The notes: generated from the sequence alone by a model not told the origin. A stretch of 61,757 nt of DNA from an uncultured Collinsella sp. (GCA_902482035.1 CABSYW010000013.1:1-61757), one strand, 5' to 3'. Shown: positions 42,953-51,201, counted from the stretch's first letter. Numbers and translations are program-made.

Positions 42953-44329
42953 ATGCACATGGACCAGCGTTCCGTACGCGATATTCTTGCCGGTAAAACC
43001 TACTTTATCCGCACATTTGGCTGCCAGATGAATCAGCACGACTCCGAGCGTGTGAGTGGCCTGCTTGATTCGTATGGCTGCCTCATGGCGCTCGATCCCG
43101 AGCATGCCGATATCGTTGTGTTCATGACGTGCTGTGTGCGCGAGGCTGCCGATACGCGCCTGTACGGTCAGTGCAATTCCTGCAAAAGCCTGCCGCCTTC
43201 GCCTTCGGGCAAGCGCGTGGTTGCCGTTGGTGGTTGCATCGCGCAGCGCGATGGCGAGGGTCTGCTCACCAACGTCGATAACGTCAATGTCATCTTTGGC
43301 ACGCATTCCATCGCGCATGTGGCCGAGCTCATTGCCGAGGCGTTCCTGGACGGCAAGCGTCATATCCGCACCAATGAGCATGAGGATACGGATGCCATGA
43401 GCATGCCGTGGCATCGCGAGACTCAGTATCACGCCTGGGTGCCCATCATGACGGGCTGCAATAATTTCTGCACCTATTGCATCGTGCCGTACGTTCGCGG
43501 TCGCGAAAAGAGCCGCCCCTTCGAGGAGATTGTCGACGAGGTGACCGGTTTGGTGCGCCAGGGCGTGCGTGAGATTACGCTGCTGGGCCAAAACGTTAAC
43601 TCATATGGTCGCGATCTGTTTGGCAAGCCGCGTTTTGCCGATCTGCTGCGTGCCGTGGGCGATACGGGTGTGGAGCGCATCTTCTTTACGTCTTCGCATC
43701 CCAAGGATCTGCTGCCCGAGACCATCGACGCCATGGCCGAGACGCCTGCTGTTATGCCGCAGCTGCACCTGGCCGTCCAGTCAGGTTCGACGCGGATCCT
43801 CAAAGAGATGAATCGCCGTTATACACGCGAGGACTATCTGGGCCTGGTCGATCGCATTCGCAACCGTATGCCCGATATCGCGCTCTCGACCGACATTATC
43901 GTTGGCTTCCCGGGCGAGACTGAAGAAGACTTTGAGCAGACGCTCTCGCTTGCCGAGACGGTCCGCTATGCCCAGGCCTATACCTTCATTTATTCCAAGC
44001 GCGCCGGTACCCCGGCCGCAGAGATTGACGATCCTACGCCGCATGAGGTTATTCTCGAGCGTTTCAACCGCCTGGTTAAGGTTATCGAGACCACGGCACA
44101 CGAGTATAACCAGGGTGAGCTTCATACTGTGGTTCCGGCGCTCATTGAGGGAACGAGTAAAAAGAACGACGCGGTCCTGCTGGGCAAGAGTCCCAAGAAT
44201 CAGACCGTGCATGCGCCTATCCCCGAGGGTTACAGCATCGATCAGCTTGTTGGCAAGATCGTTGATGTGGACGTTGACGTTGCCAAGACCTGGTATTTGT
44301 CCGGCTCCGTTGTGGGCGAGCCGCGCTAA
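42953..44329 (+). CDS. miaB: tRNA-2-methylthio-N6-isopentenyladenosine synthase MiaB
   Basis: 458 residues. UPF0004 domain (FIRTFGCQMNQHDSERV, MTCCVREAADTR), radical SAM motif CNNFCTYCIVPYVRGREKSR, and TRAM domain. GCQMN and VRGREKSR identify MiaB, which adds the methylthio group to i6A37. miaA, which makes i6A, follows with a 1-base overlap, so consecutive steps are coupled. ATG 42953 or 42959. Confidence 0.96.
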   Translation: MHMDQRSVRDILAGKTYFIRTFGCQMNQHDSERVSGLLDSYGCLMALDPEHADIVVFMTCCVREAADTRLYGQCNSCKSLPPSPSGKRVVAVGGCIAQRDGEGLLTNVDNVNVIFGTHSIAHVAELIAEAFLDGKRHIRTNEHEDTDAMSMPWHRETQYHAWVPIMTGCNNFCTYCIVPYVRGREKSRPFEEIVDEVTGLVRQGVREITLLGQNVNSYGRDLFGKPRFADLLRAVGDTGVERIFFTSSHPKDLLPETIDAMAETPAVMPQLHLAVQSGSTRILKEMNRRYTREDYLGLVDRIRNRMPDIALSTDIIVGFPGETEEDFEQTLSLAETVRYAQAYTFIYSKRAGTPAAEIDDPTPHEVILERFNRLVKVIETTAHEYNQGELHTVVPALIEGTSKKNDAVLLGKSPKNQTVHAPIPEGYSIDQLVGKIVDVDVDVAKTWYLSGSVVGEPR

Positions 44330-45267
44330 TGGTTTCTCCCGGGGCAGGTCTTTCCGCCGTTGCGATCGTCGGTCCGACGGCGGTTGGTAAGAGTGATGTT
44401 GCCGACCGTTTGGCCGCTCGTCTTTCGTCCGAAGTGCTGTCGTGCGATGCGATGCAAATCTATCGCGGCATGGACATCGGTACCGCAAAGATGGCGCCCG
44501 ATGAGTGTACGGCGCCGCTGCGTCTCGTCGACATTTTAGAGCCGGGTGTGGCATATTCTGCTGCGCTTTATCAGGCTGACGCTCGCGCGCATGTTGAACG
44601 TCTCCTTGGTTCGGATTGCCTGCCGGTTTTTTGCGGAGGTACGGGGCTGTATCTCAAGGCCGCCCTCGATGAGATGGACTTTCCCTCGGGTGAACTTGAG
44701 GACGATCGCCGTGTGGGCTATCAGGAGCTTGCCGAGCGTATTGGCGAGGAAGAACTTCATGCCCTGCTTGCCGAGCGCGACCCAGAATCGGCTGCTGTTA
44801 TTCATCCCCATAACGTGCGCCGTGTGATTCGTGCGCTCGAGATGCATGATGATGGTATCTCCTATGCACAGCAAAAAAGTCAGTTTAGTGTTCCGCGCGA
44901 GCATTATCATGCTCTATGGTTTGGTCTGACGCGTAATCGCGAGGTGCTCTACGAGCGCATTAACCTGCGTGTCGATCTGATGTTTGAACAGGGCCTTGTC
45001 GATGAGGCTCGCGGTCTTATGGACCAGGGGTTGGGAGATGCCCTGACTTCGATGCAGGCAATTGGCTATAAAGAGATCATTGATGCTTTCAATGGCGTGA
45101 TTTCTATGGATGAGGCTCGCGAACTCATCAAGATGCGTTCGCGTCGCTATGCCAAACGTCAGCTTTCGTGGTTTAAGCGCGATGACCGTATCGTGTGGTT
45201 TGATATGGACGAGTTTACGATCGATGAGGTCGTTGAGGACATCCTGCATCGTATTGAGGCTGCCTAA
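44329..45267 (+). CDS. miaA: tRNA dimethylallyltransferase MiaA
   Basis: 312 residues. Adds the isopentenyl group to A37 of tRNAs reading UNN codons. P-loop VGPTAVGKSDVA near residues 14-25, then SCDAMQIYRGMDIGTAK. ATG overlaps the miaB stop (TAATG), and its own stop overlaps the hflX ATG the same way. Confidence 0.95.
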   Translation: MVSPGAGLSAVAIVGPTAVGKSDVADRLAARLSSEVLSCDAMQIYRGMDIGTAKMAPDECTAPLRLVDILEPGVAYSAALYQADARAHVERLLGSDCLPVFCGGTGLYLKAALDEMDFPSGELEDDRRVGYQELAERIGEEELHALLAERDPESAAVIHPHNVRRVIRALEMHDDGISYAQQKSQFSVPREHYHALWFGLTRNREVLYERINLRVDLMFEQGLVDEARGLMDQGLGDALTSMQAIGYKEIIDAFNGVISMDEARELIKMRSRRYAKRQLSWFKRDDRIVWFDMDEFTIDEVVEDILHRIEAA

Positions 45268-46556
45268 TGGCCCGTTTCCCCCTTGTTCCCACGGCACCCG
45301 AGCCCGAGCGTGCCATATTAGTTGGTGTTGAGTGGCGCGACAATGCGTGGCCGCTCGATCGTTCGCTTGACGAGCTTGAGCGCCTGGCCCATACGGCTGG
45401 CGCCCAGTGCGTGGCGCGTTTGTCACAGCGTCTGGTTAAGCCGTATCCAAAATCGTTTATTGGCTCCGGTAAGGTTGAGGAGCTTTGCGGGCTCGTGCAT
45501 CGTATGGATGCCGATGTTGTTATCTTCGACGACGATTTAACGCCCTCGCAGCAGTCTTATCTGGAGAAAGCCGTGGGTGAACCGGTTAAGATTATCGACC
45601 GCACGGCGTTGATTCTCGATATCTTTGGCCTGCACGCTCAGACCCGTGAGGGCCGCCTGCAGGTGCAGCTAGCCCAATTGCAGTATCTGTTGCCCCGCTT
45701 ACGCGGTATGTGGAGCCATCTTGCTAAAGAGCAGACACGCGGTGGAATTGGTTCGCGCTTTGGCCAGGGCGAAAGCCAGCTCGAGGTTGACCGACGTTTG
45801 ATTCGCAACAAGATTGCCGCACTTCGTCGCGAGCTTAAGCAGGTTGAACAGCGCCGCGATGTTCAGTCAAAGAGTCGTATCGAGTCGCCGGCGTTTCGCG
45901 TTGCTTTAGCCGGTTATACCAATGCCGGTAAGTCGACGTTGCTCAATCGCCTGACCGGGTCTACGGTGCTTTCACAGGACAAATTGTTTGCCACGCTCGA
46001 CCCGACGACGCGTTCGTATCGCCTGCCCGGCGGTCGTGGCATGACGATTACCGATACCGTCGGCTTTATTCAAAAGCTACCGCATGGTCTCGTTGAAGCC
46101 TTTAAGTCCACGCTGTCTGAGGTTCTTGGTGCCGATCTGATCCTTAAAGTTGTGGATGCCTCTGACGAGGACTACGAGCGCCAGCTCGAGGCAGTCGATC
46201 GCGTTCTTGACGAGATCGGTGCTGGCGAGCGTTTGACGCTTACGGTGTTCAATAAAATCGATCTTCTCGATAGCGTTGATCGATTGAGTTTCCGTCGTCG
46301 CTATCCCGAGGCCGTGCTGTTCTCGGCCCAGACGGCCGAGGGACTCGACGATCTCGTCGACCGTATTGCTCGTGAGGCGGCTGCCACCGATGTGTTGCTC
46401 TCTGCTGATATCCCGTATCGCGAGGGCACCCTCATCACGCTGGTGCATGAACAGGGAACCCTTTTGCATGAGGAATATCTTGAGGACGGCGTTCGTATTG
46501 TGGCAAAGCTGCCGGCTCGTATTGCGCCGCGGCTCAAGCGTTATCGCACCGAGTAG
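45267..46556 (+). CDS. hflX: GTPase HflX
   Basis: 429 residues. Ribosome-splitting GTPase that rescues stalled 50S/70S particles. HflX N-terminal domain with FIGSGKVEEL, Gly-rich RGGIGSRFGQGESQLE, then G1 GYTNAGKSTLLNRL (around residues 214-227), DTVGFI (G3) and NKID (G4). miaA-hflX adjacency is widespread. Its last 16 bases overlap the 3' end of the convergent acyltransferase gene. Confidence 0.95.
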   Translation: MARFPLVPTAPEPERAILVGVEWRDNAWPLDRSLDELERLAHTAGAQCVARLSQRLVKPYPKSFIGSGKVEELCGLVHRMDADVVIFDDDLTPSQQSYLEKAVGEPVKIIDRTALILDIFGLHAQTREGRLQVQLAQLQYLLPRLRGMWSHLAKEQTRGGIGSRFGQGESQLEVDRRLIRNKIAALRRELKQVEQRRDVQSKSRIESPAFRVALAGYTNAGKSTLLNRLTGSTVLSQDKLFATLDPTTRSYRLPGGRGMTITDTVGFIQKLPHGLVEAFKSTLSEVLGADLILKVVDASDEDYERQLEAVDRVLDEIGAGERLTLTVFNKIDLLDSVDRLSFRRRYPEAVLFSAQTAEGLDDLVDRIAREAAATDVLLSADIPYREGTLITLVHEQGTLLHEEYLEDGVRIVAKLPARIAPRLKRYRTE

Positions 46557-47245
46557 ACGAGCTCCAAAATGCCCAGAATGATGGGCTGATGCAGTAGATA
46601 AAAGGGGAGTGCATGACGTCCAAGGCTGGCGAGCGCCGGGATGGGATTCTCATAGGCCCATGCTGGCGCCTCGCGGCTTGATTTCCGTGCCGCATGGGCG
46701 GCAAAGAAGCCTGTGAGGTACATAAAAAAGAATGGGATGAGTGGATAGTAATCACCGGAGACAAAGTCTGGACCTGGGAACCCCAGCCAAGCTAGATAGG
46801 GGATAGAGTAGGCTGCTTTAGGAATGCTCCAGGTACAGGCAAAGAGTATCAGGCAAATCGCTATACCCCATACTGCCGGCACCCTATCGAGAGCCGGGCG
46901 CGCGAACGCAATAATGGCGGTGCACGCCGCCATGCAGAAAATGATGCCAAAGTTCACTGAGTCATCGACTGAGACAAGTGTCGTTGCAATCCATACGACC
47001 AAAGCGGCGGCAGCGTACTTGGCCGCTCGTTTAGCATTGTTGCGTGAGAGCGTGCACATCCAACCCGCGATAAACAAAAATACCCAGCTGATGCTGGCGC
47101 GCCAGATGTCTTGAAAGACAGTCTGGGTAAACCAGGGCATATCCCAACCGTACAGGTAGGCGAGATCGTAGCAAGCGTGAAAACCTGCCATTGAAATCAT
47201 CGTAAACCCGCGGACGGTATCAAAGATGGTAATGCGTTTTTGCAT
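46541..47245 (-). CDS. DUF1624-type membrane acyltransferase
   Basis: 234 residues with about seven membrane segments. The N-terminus RITIFDTVRGFTMISMAGFHACYDLAYLYG matches the heparan-alpha-glucosaminide N-acetyltransferase-like (DUF1624) family, which acetylates membrane or envelope substrates; the substrate here is unknown. Its ATG overlaps the lexA stop (TAATG), so it is translated with lexA and probably shares LexA control. 16-base tail-to-tail overlap with hflX. Confidence 0.8.
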   Translation of the reverse strand: MQKRITIFDTVRGFTMISMAGFHACYDLAYLYGWDMPWFTQTVFQDIWRASISWVFLFIAGWMCTLSRNNAKRAAKYAAAALVVWIATTLVSVDDSVNFGIIFCMAACTAIIAFARPALDRVPAVWGIAICLILFACTWSIPKAAYSIPYLAWLGFPGPDFVSGDYYPLIPFFFMYLTGFFAAHAARKSSREAPAWAYENPIPALASLGRHALPFYLLHQPIILGILELVYSVR

Positions 47246-47889
47246 TACGAGAACCGGCGCATCAAGCCGACGACTTTGCCCAATATAACGGGATTCGTTG
47301 CATAGATAGGCTCCATGGTGTCATTCTCAGGCTGCAGGCGTACGCGCCCCTGCTCCTTATAGAACGTCTTGACGGTCGCTGAACCATCAATCATGGCCAC
47401 GACAATTTCGCCGTTCATGGCACTCTTTTGTTCACGGACGATGATGTAATCGCCATTGAAGATGCCGACATTGATCATTGAGCTCCCATGCACCTCAAGG
47501 ATAAAGGAACCCTGATCAGTGGCGATTTCGGTCGGGATAGTAAAAGTGTCTTCGATATTCTGCTCGGCCAAAATGGGAATCCCGGCCGCGACGCGACCAA
47601 CGAGCGGTAGCGAGACCGTTCCGCGAGGTGCGGTGGGCTCGTCAGATTTAGAAATTGAGACAGAGGAACCGTCCTCGTTAAAGAGTTCCAGGGCGCGCGG
47701 TTTGGTGGCATCGCGCTTGAGTAGCCCGCGCGCCTCCAGGGCAGATAGATGGGCGTGCACGGTGCTGGGGGAGGAAAGGCCCACGGCAGAAGCCATCTCG
47801 CGCACGCTGGGCGGATAACCCTTCTCCTGCTGATATTCCTTGATGAAGTCGTAAATTTGCTGCTGACGCTTGGTAATTTTGCGAGCCAT
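47245..47889 (-). CDS. lexA: SOS repressor LexA
   Basis: 214 residues. Winged helix DNA-binding domain (ITKRQQQIYDFIKEYQQEKGYPPSVREMA), cleavage site VAAGIPI, catalytic Ser in HGSSMINVGIFNGD and Lys in TVKTFYKEQ: a complete self-cleaving repressor. ATG 47889 (MARKITKR) is chosen because AGAGGA lies 7 bases upstream; the longer frame from 47919 would start inside a LexA box. Three LexA boxes lie just upstream. Confidence 0.96.
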   Translation of the reverse strand: MARKITKRQQQIYDFIKEYQQEKGYPPSVREMASAVGLSSPSTVHAHLSALEARGLLKRDATKPRALELFNEDGSSVSISKSDEPTAPRGTVSLPLVGRVAAGIPILAEQNIEDTFTIPTEIATDQGSFILEVHGSSMINVGIFNGDYIIVREQKSAMNGEIVVAMIDGSATVKTFYKEQGRVRLQPENDTMEPIYATNPVILGKVVGLMRRFS

Positions 47890-47913
47890 CAGGGCATCCT
47901 CTCTACCCATGTC

Positions 47914-47981
47914 AAACAAATGTTCGAATTTTGCTTGACAGGAACAACTGTTCGAAGATAATAATAACCGAACATTCGTTC
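47914..47981. promoter_or_regulatory. Three LexA boxes between lexA and the LysM gene
   Basis: GAAC-N4-GTTC boxes at 47914-47925 (AAAC at the left, one mismatch), 47942-47953 and 47970-47981 (both perfect). Their centres are exactly 28 bp apart. A plus-strand promoter TTGACA (47935-47940), 16-base spacer, GATAAT (47957-47962) holds the middle box in its spacer and serves the LysM gene. For lexA, a weaker TTGTTC (rc 47942-47947), 17-base spacer, AACATT (rc 47919-47924) would overlap boxes one and two. Confidence 0.87.
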
Positions 47982-48049
47982 TCGCGCCAGATATTTTTGT
48001 CCGCGCGGCTTGATAAAACTGTTCTCAGCAAAACACGCGAGAGGAGAAC

Positions 48050-48502
48050 ATGATGAACGCAACGAATATGGTCCAGGGAAACCTCGCCCTTAAGCTCGAG
48101 ACGCCTGCTGAACCCACTTTTACGGTTGTTCAGGGTGGCCGCTCCGGCTTTCAGCCTTTGACCGTAAAGCCTGCTCGCAATCAGCAGGCTGCAGTCGTGC
48201 CGGCCCGCGTTGCCCTGAAGGTTCCGACGATTGTCGCCGTTGCCGTTGCGCTTACGCTCTTCTTTGTCCTCGCTACGTCGGTCTTTAGCGCTCGTCACGC
48301 CGCGTATGCCGAGTCCGTTTCCAACGTTACCTACGAGACCATTCGCGTTCAGCCTGGTGATTCTCTTTGGTCGCTTGCCGAGGAATATCCAATCGAAGGC
48401 CTTTCCACGCAAGAGACTTCCGACATGATCCGTAACGTCAATCATCTGGAGCATGGTTCGCTCGCCGCCGGTGCGCATCTTAAGGTTCCTGCTCGTTCGT
48501 AA
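48050..48502 (+). CDS. LexA-controlled LysM membrane protein (YneA-like)
   Basis: 150 residues. A cytoplasmic N-terminus of about 58 residues, one membrane helix (VPTIVAVAVALTLFFVLATSV), then an extracellular LysM domain (YETIRVQPGDSLWSLAEEYP...LKVPARS). The build is that of YneA/DivS/ChiZ-type proteins, which are made in the SOS response and stop division. It is divergent from lexA behind three LexA boxes. Sequence similarity to YneA is limited to this architecture, so the division-inhibitor role is inferred. Confidence 0.8.
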   Translation: MMNATNMVQGNLALKLETPAEPTFTVVQGGRSGFQPLTVKPARNQQAAVVPARVALKVPTIVAVAVALTLFFVLATSVFSARHAAYAESVSNVTYETIRVQPGDSLWSLAEEYPIEGLSTQETSDMIRNVNHLEHGSLAAGAHLKVPARS

Positions 48503-48553
48503 TCATTATCGCGCTGCGCATGGTACCCTTGTTATCGTTTAAGAGGAGGTACC

Positions 48554-48997
48554 ATGCGCTGTCCCAAATGCGGCAAGGCACATACCCGTGTCGTTGATTC
48601 CCGTATGCAGGAGTCAAATAACACCATTAAGCGCCGTCGCGAATGTTGCTCGTGTAACTACCGCTTTACAACGTTCGAGCGATGCGAAGACCCAATTGAG
48701 GTCATTAAGTCGGACGGAACCAAGCAGCGGTTCGATCGCAATAAGCTGCTCGTCGGCTTGATGCGCGCCACTATCAAGCGCGATATCGACACTAAGAAGC
48801 TCAATGAGATTATCGATGACATCGAGGTCGAGCTGCGCTCTCGCACGCTGACGGCCGTTACGTCCCATGAGTTGGGTGACATGGTACTCAAGCGCTTGGC
48901 CAAGATCGACAAGGTGGCGTACATCCGCTTTGCCTCGGTCTACCGTGATTTCAAAGACGTCGATGAGTTTCTGCAAGAGCTCGACAAGCTAAGGTGA
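48554..48997 (+). CDS. nrdR: Transcriptional repressor NrdR
   Basis: 147 residues. Zinc ribbon CPKCGKAHTRVVDSR ... CSCNYRF and an ATP-cone domain. NrdR represses ribonucleotide reductase genes in response to dATP/ATP; those genes are not in the window. RBS AAGAGGAGG. dut follows after 4 bases, so a dNTP-balance pair is cotranscribed. Confidence 0.96.
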   Translation: MRCPKCGKAHTRVVDSRMQESNNTIKRRRECCSCNYRFTTFERCEDPIEVIKSDGTKQRFDRNKLLVGLMRATIKRDIDTKKLNEIIDDIEVELRSRTLTAVTSHELGDMVLKRLAKIDKVAYIRFASVYRDFKDVDEFLQELDKLR

Positions 48998-49001
48998 TTC
49001 C

Positions 49002-49445
49002 ATGTCCAACATTACCGTCAACTTAAAGCGTCTCGACCCCACCGTCGAGCTTCCCAAATACGCCCATCCCACCGATGCCGGCTTGGATCTGCGCTCCAAC
49101 GAGGACTGCGTCCTGAAGCCCTTCGAACGCCGTCTGGTCTCTACCGGGTTGGCCATCGCCCTGCCCGACGGCTACGCCGGCTTTGTCCAGCCCCGCAGCG
49201 GCTTGGCCATCAAGCAGGGCCTGTCTATAGTCAATACGCCGGGCCTCATCGACGCCCACTACCGAGGAGAACTCAAGGTTATCCTCATTAACCTGGATCC
49301 CTCCAACAACATCCAAATCAACAAAGGCGACCGCATAGCCCAACTCGTCATCCAAGAAGTCCCCACGGTCAACCTCATAGAAGTAGAAGAACTAGACGAA
49401 ACCGACCGAGGCAAAGGAGGCTTCGGCTCCAGCGGCGTCGCCTAG
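49002..49445 (+). CDS. dut: dUTP diphosphatase
   Basis: 147 residues. Homotrimeric dUTPase that removes dUTP and supplies dUMP. Motif 1 DAGLDLRS, motif 2 PRSGLAIK, motif 3 GLIDAHYRGELKV, motif 4 GDRIAQLVIQ, motif 5 GKGGFGSSG are all present. The last 70 or so bases use A-ending codons (GAA, ATA, CTA, CGA, GGA) that are uncommon in the neighbouring genes, directly beside the repeat-rich intergenic region. Confidence 0.96.
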   Translation: MSNITVNLKRLDPTVELPKYAHPTDAGLDLRSNEDCVLKPFERRLVSTGLAIALPDGYAGFVQPRSGLAIKQGLSIVNTPGLIDAHYRGELKVILINLDPSNNIQINKGDRIAQLVIQEVPTVNLIEVEELDETDRGKGGFGSSGVA

Positions 49446-49478
49446 GGACGCTCGTATCCCTCCCGCCCGGCGCTTACC

Positions 49479-49512
49479 TATATCATTCCATGCTCAAACA
49501 TTCTCGCTTCGC
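49479..49512 (-). repeat. Truncated copy F1 of hairpin family F
   Basis: 34 bases identical to the 3' half of the F3 element (from GCGAAGCGAG to ATGATATA in the minus-strand reading). The 5' half and its arm are missing, so this copy cannot form the hairpin. Confidence 0.8.
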
Positions 49513-49530
49513 AGGGGCGCACGGATCCCG

Positions 49531-49628
49531 CTTTCGCCTGAGCCCCATACATATCATCCCGTGCTCAAACATTCTCGCTTCGCTGCGAAACTGCGCGCGG
49601 GACGATATGTATGGGGCTCAGGCGAAAG
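49531..49628 (-). repeat. Hairpin element F2
   Basis: 98-bp inverted repeat. Arms 49531-49561 and 49598-49628 pair over 31 bp with one exception, which is a G-U pair if the minus strand is transcribed. The inner about 60 bp are shared with F3 in opposite orientation; the outer about 20 bp (beginning CTTTCGCCTGAGCCCC) are specific to this copy. Confidence 0.88.
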
Positions 49629-49659
49629 GGCTACATGCTTGACATAAAACAATCTTTCT

Positions 49660-49708
49660 AGTTAGCCGATGCGATAAAGGGATGCCTCCTTTGTCGCATC
49701 GGCTAACT
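49660..49708. terminator. Long hairpin between F2 and F3
   Basis: AGTTAGCCGATGCGA (49660-49674) pairs perfectly with TCGCATCGGCTAACT (49694-49708), with an inner AAAGG/CCTTT stem. The plus strand continues with a T-rich stretch, so it may be the real terminator of nrdR-dut or a bidirectional terminator. Confidence 0.6.
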
Positions 49709-49796
49709 CTATTTATATTTTCCTGTTTTACCTTTGCAGGTTCTAATGGAGGGGATACCGAATTAGCTGCTAGTAAGTAAACGTAGCTGCTCAGCG

Positions 49797-49878
49797 GGAG
49801 CCGCCCATATATCGTTCCACGCGCAGTTTCGCAGCGAAGCGAGAATGTTTGAGCATGGAATGATATAAGGGCGGCTCC
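49797..49878 (+). repeat. Hairpin element F3
   Basis: 82-bp inverted repeat with 23-bp arms (49797-49819 and 49856-49878; one A-A mismatch and one G-U pair on the plus strand). The inner region matches F2 (minus strand) at about 58 of 62 positions, and the four differences form two compensated base pairs. Outer arms GGAGCCGCCC/GGGCGGCTCC are unlike those of F2. Confidence 0.88.
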
Positions 49879-49899
49879 GGCAGAGCGGCGGACATTCGA

Positions 49900-51201
49900 C
49901 TAGCGGATATGCGCTGGTTTTTCGCCCCAGTAGAAGCGGCAGAAGGCTCGTTTGCGCTTTTGGGGTTTGCCGGTTAGCTCCATGGTTGCGATGGCGATGT
50001 CCTCCGCTGCGCGTGGACGGCGCAGGACTTCGCCGTTGATGAGTAGGGCTTTGAGCGACTCAGGGTGGTCGTGCAGGTGACGAAGCGTCACGATGAGTTC
50101 TCGTGCGGTGGTGACATGCATGCTGGCGCCCATGCCGGTGAGCATCGTGGTGTTGGCCTTTTCCTGGCCATAGGACTTGCCCAGCAGGATCATCGGCAGA
50201 TGTGCGCATAGGCACTCGGTGACGGTGAGCCCGCCCGACTTGAGGATTGCCAGGTCGCAGCCGTGCATGAGGGCCGCCATGTCATCCACGTAGTCCAGAA
50301 CTGTGACGTTTTCGAGCTTCATGGCGTCGAAGAGCGTTTTGAGTCGGGTGGCGTATTCCTTATCCTTGCCCGGCAAAAAGACAAAATGCATGTCCTCAAA
50401 GCTGCGTAAGAAGGGGAGCGTGTGGTCCATTGCGGCACGGAAACGCACGTATGGTTGGGGCAAACTGGCGCCGGCCATCACCAATACGACGGTTTTGTCT
50501 ATGGGGAGATTGAACTTGCTGAGCTCATCTTCGCGTTTGTAATCGGTATAGAAACCGGCTCGGATGGGGATGCCCGTTATGCGGATCTTTGACTCGGGAA
50601 CTTTGCGGGGGCGCAGCGTTTCGGCCATAAACTCGTTGGCCACGCAGAACAGGTCGGTGTCCTTGTGGGGCCAAAAGCCTTCGACTTCGTAGTCGGTCGG
50701 TACGCAGATGACCGGAAAATCGATACCCGTGATGACGCGGGCGCCCACTGCGACGTTGGCCGCCGTTATGTGTGTTGCGACCACGGCTATAGGCCTGCGG
50801 CGACGAATATATTCGTTGAAGGCGGGGAACATAATTCGCGACCATGCCGTGCCGCCACCCCAGAGAAGATGCCCCGTAAGCGTATATCGCCAGGTCAGGT
50901 CGTAAATGGGGCGTGTGGCTCCCGTAAAAGAAGCCGCGGTCTTATTGCCGTCGAATTTAATACGTCCAAAATCAAGGATATCGAGCACTTCAATTTCAAT
51001 ATCCTCAGGGATTCCCTTGGTGCCGCGGATAAGGTCAAATGCTTGTGCAATCGCGTTGGCGGCGGCTTTGTGGCCCGATCCAACCGATGCGTGCACAATG
51101 GTTACCAGGGGTTTTTGTGTAGGTGAAACGGTCATTTGCTCCGGTTGGGGAGTGGCTTGCATGGGCAGGGGAGCGCTATTGCTCGTCTGCGTTTGATCCA
51201 T
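49900..51201 (-). CDS. Processive diacylglycerol glycosyltransferase-like protein
   Basis: 433 residues. MGDG-synthase N-terminal domain (VTIVHASVGSGHKAAANAIAQAF at about 33-55) and a GT28-type C-terminal domain (ILKSGGLTVTECLCAHLPMILLG). This matches the UgtP/MGD family, which puts sugars on diacylglycerol to form membrane glycolipids and lipoteichoic acid anchors. ATG 51201 follows AGGGGAG; a longer frame reaches into the trxB promoter region and is rejected. Divergent from trxB. Confidence 0.85.
   Translation of the reverse strand: MDQTQTSNSAPLPMQATPQPEQMTVSPTQKPLVTIVHASVGSGHKAAANAIAQAFDLIRGTKGIPEDIEIEVLDILDFGRIKFDGNKTAASFTGATRPIYDLTWRYTLTGHLLWGGGTAWSRIMFPAFNEYIRRRRPIAVVATHITAANVAVGARVITGIDFPVICVPTDYEVEGFWPHKDTDLFCVANEFMAETLRPRKVPESKIRITGIPIRAGFYTDYKREDELSKFNLPIDKTVVLVMAGASLPQPYVRFRAAMDHTLPFLRSFEDMHFVFLPGKDKEYATRLKTLFDAMKLENVTVLDYVDDMAALMHGCDLAILKSGGLTVTECLCAHLPMILLGKSYGQEKANTTMLTGMGASMHVTTARELIVTLRHLHDHPESLKALLINGEVLRRPRAAEDIAIATMELTGKPQKRKRAFCRFYWGEKPAHIR

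Larger units (their letters stand above)
49446..49899. other. Repeat-rich region between convergent dut and glycosyltransferase
   Basis: 454 bases without a gene. It contains one truncated and two complete copies of hairpin family F (separate entries) and a further long hairpin at 49660-49708. The remaining bases 49709-49796 are AT-richer and carry nothing I recognise. Confidence 0.7.

Noticed and set aside
49479..49878. CRISPR-like array
   Set aside because: The repeated cores are in alternating orientation, separated by unequal distances, and embedded in long inverted repeats. No cas genes are nearby.
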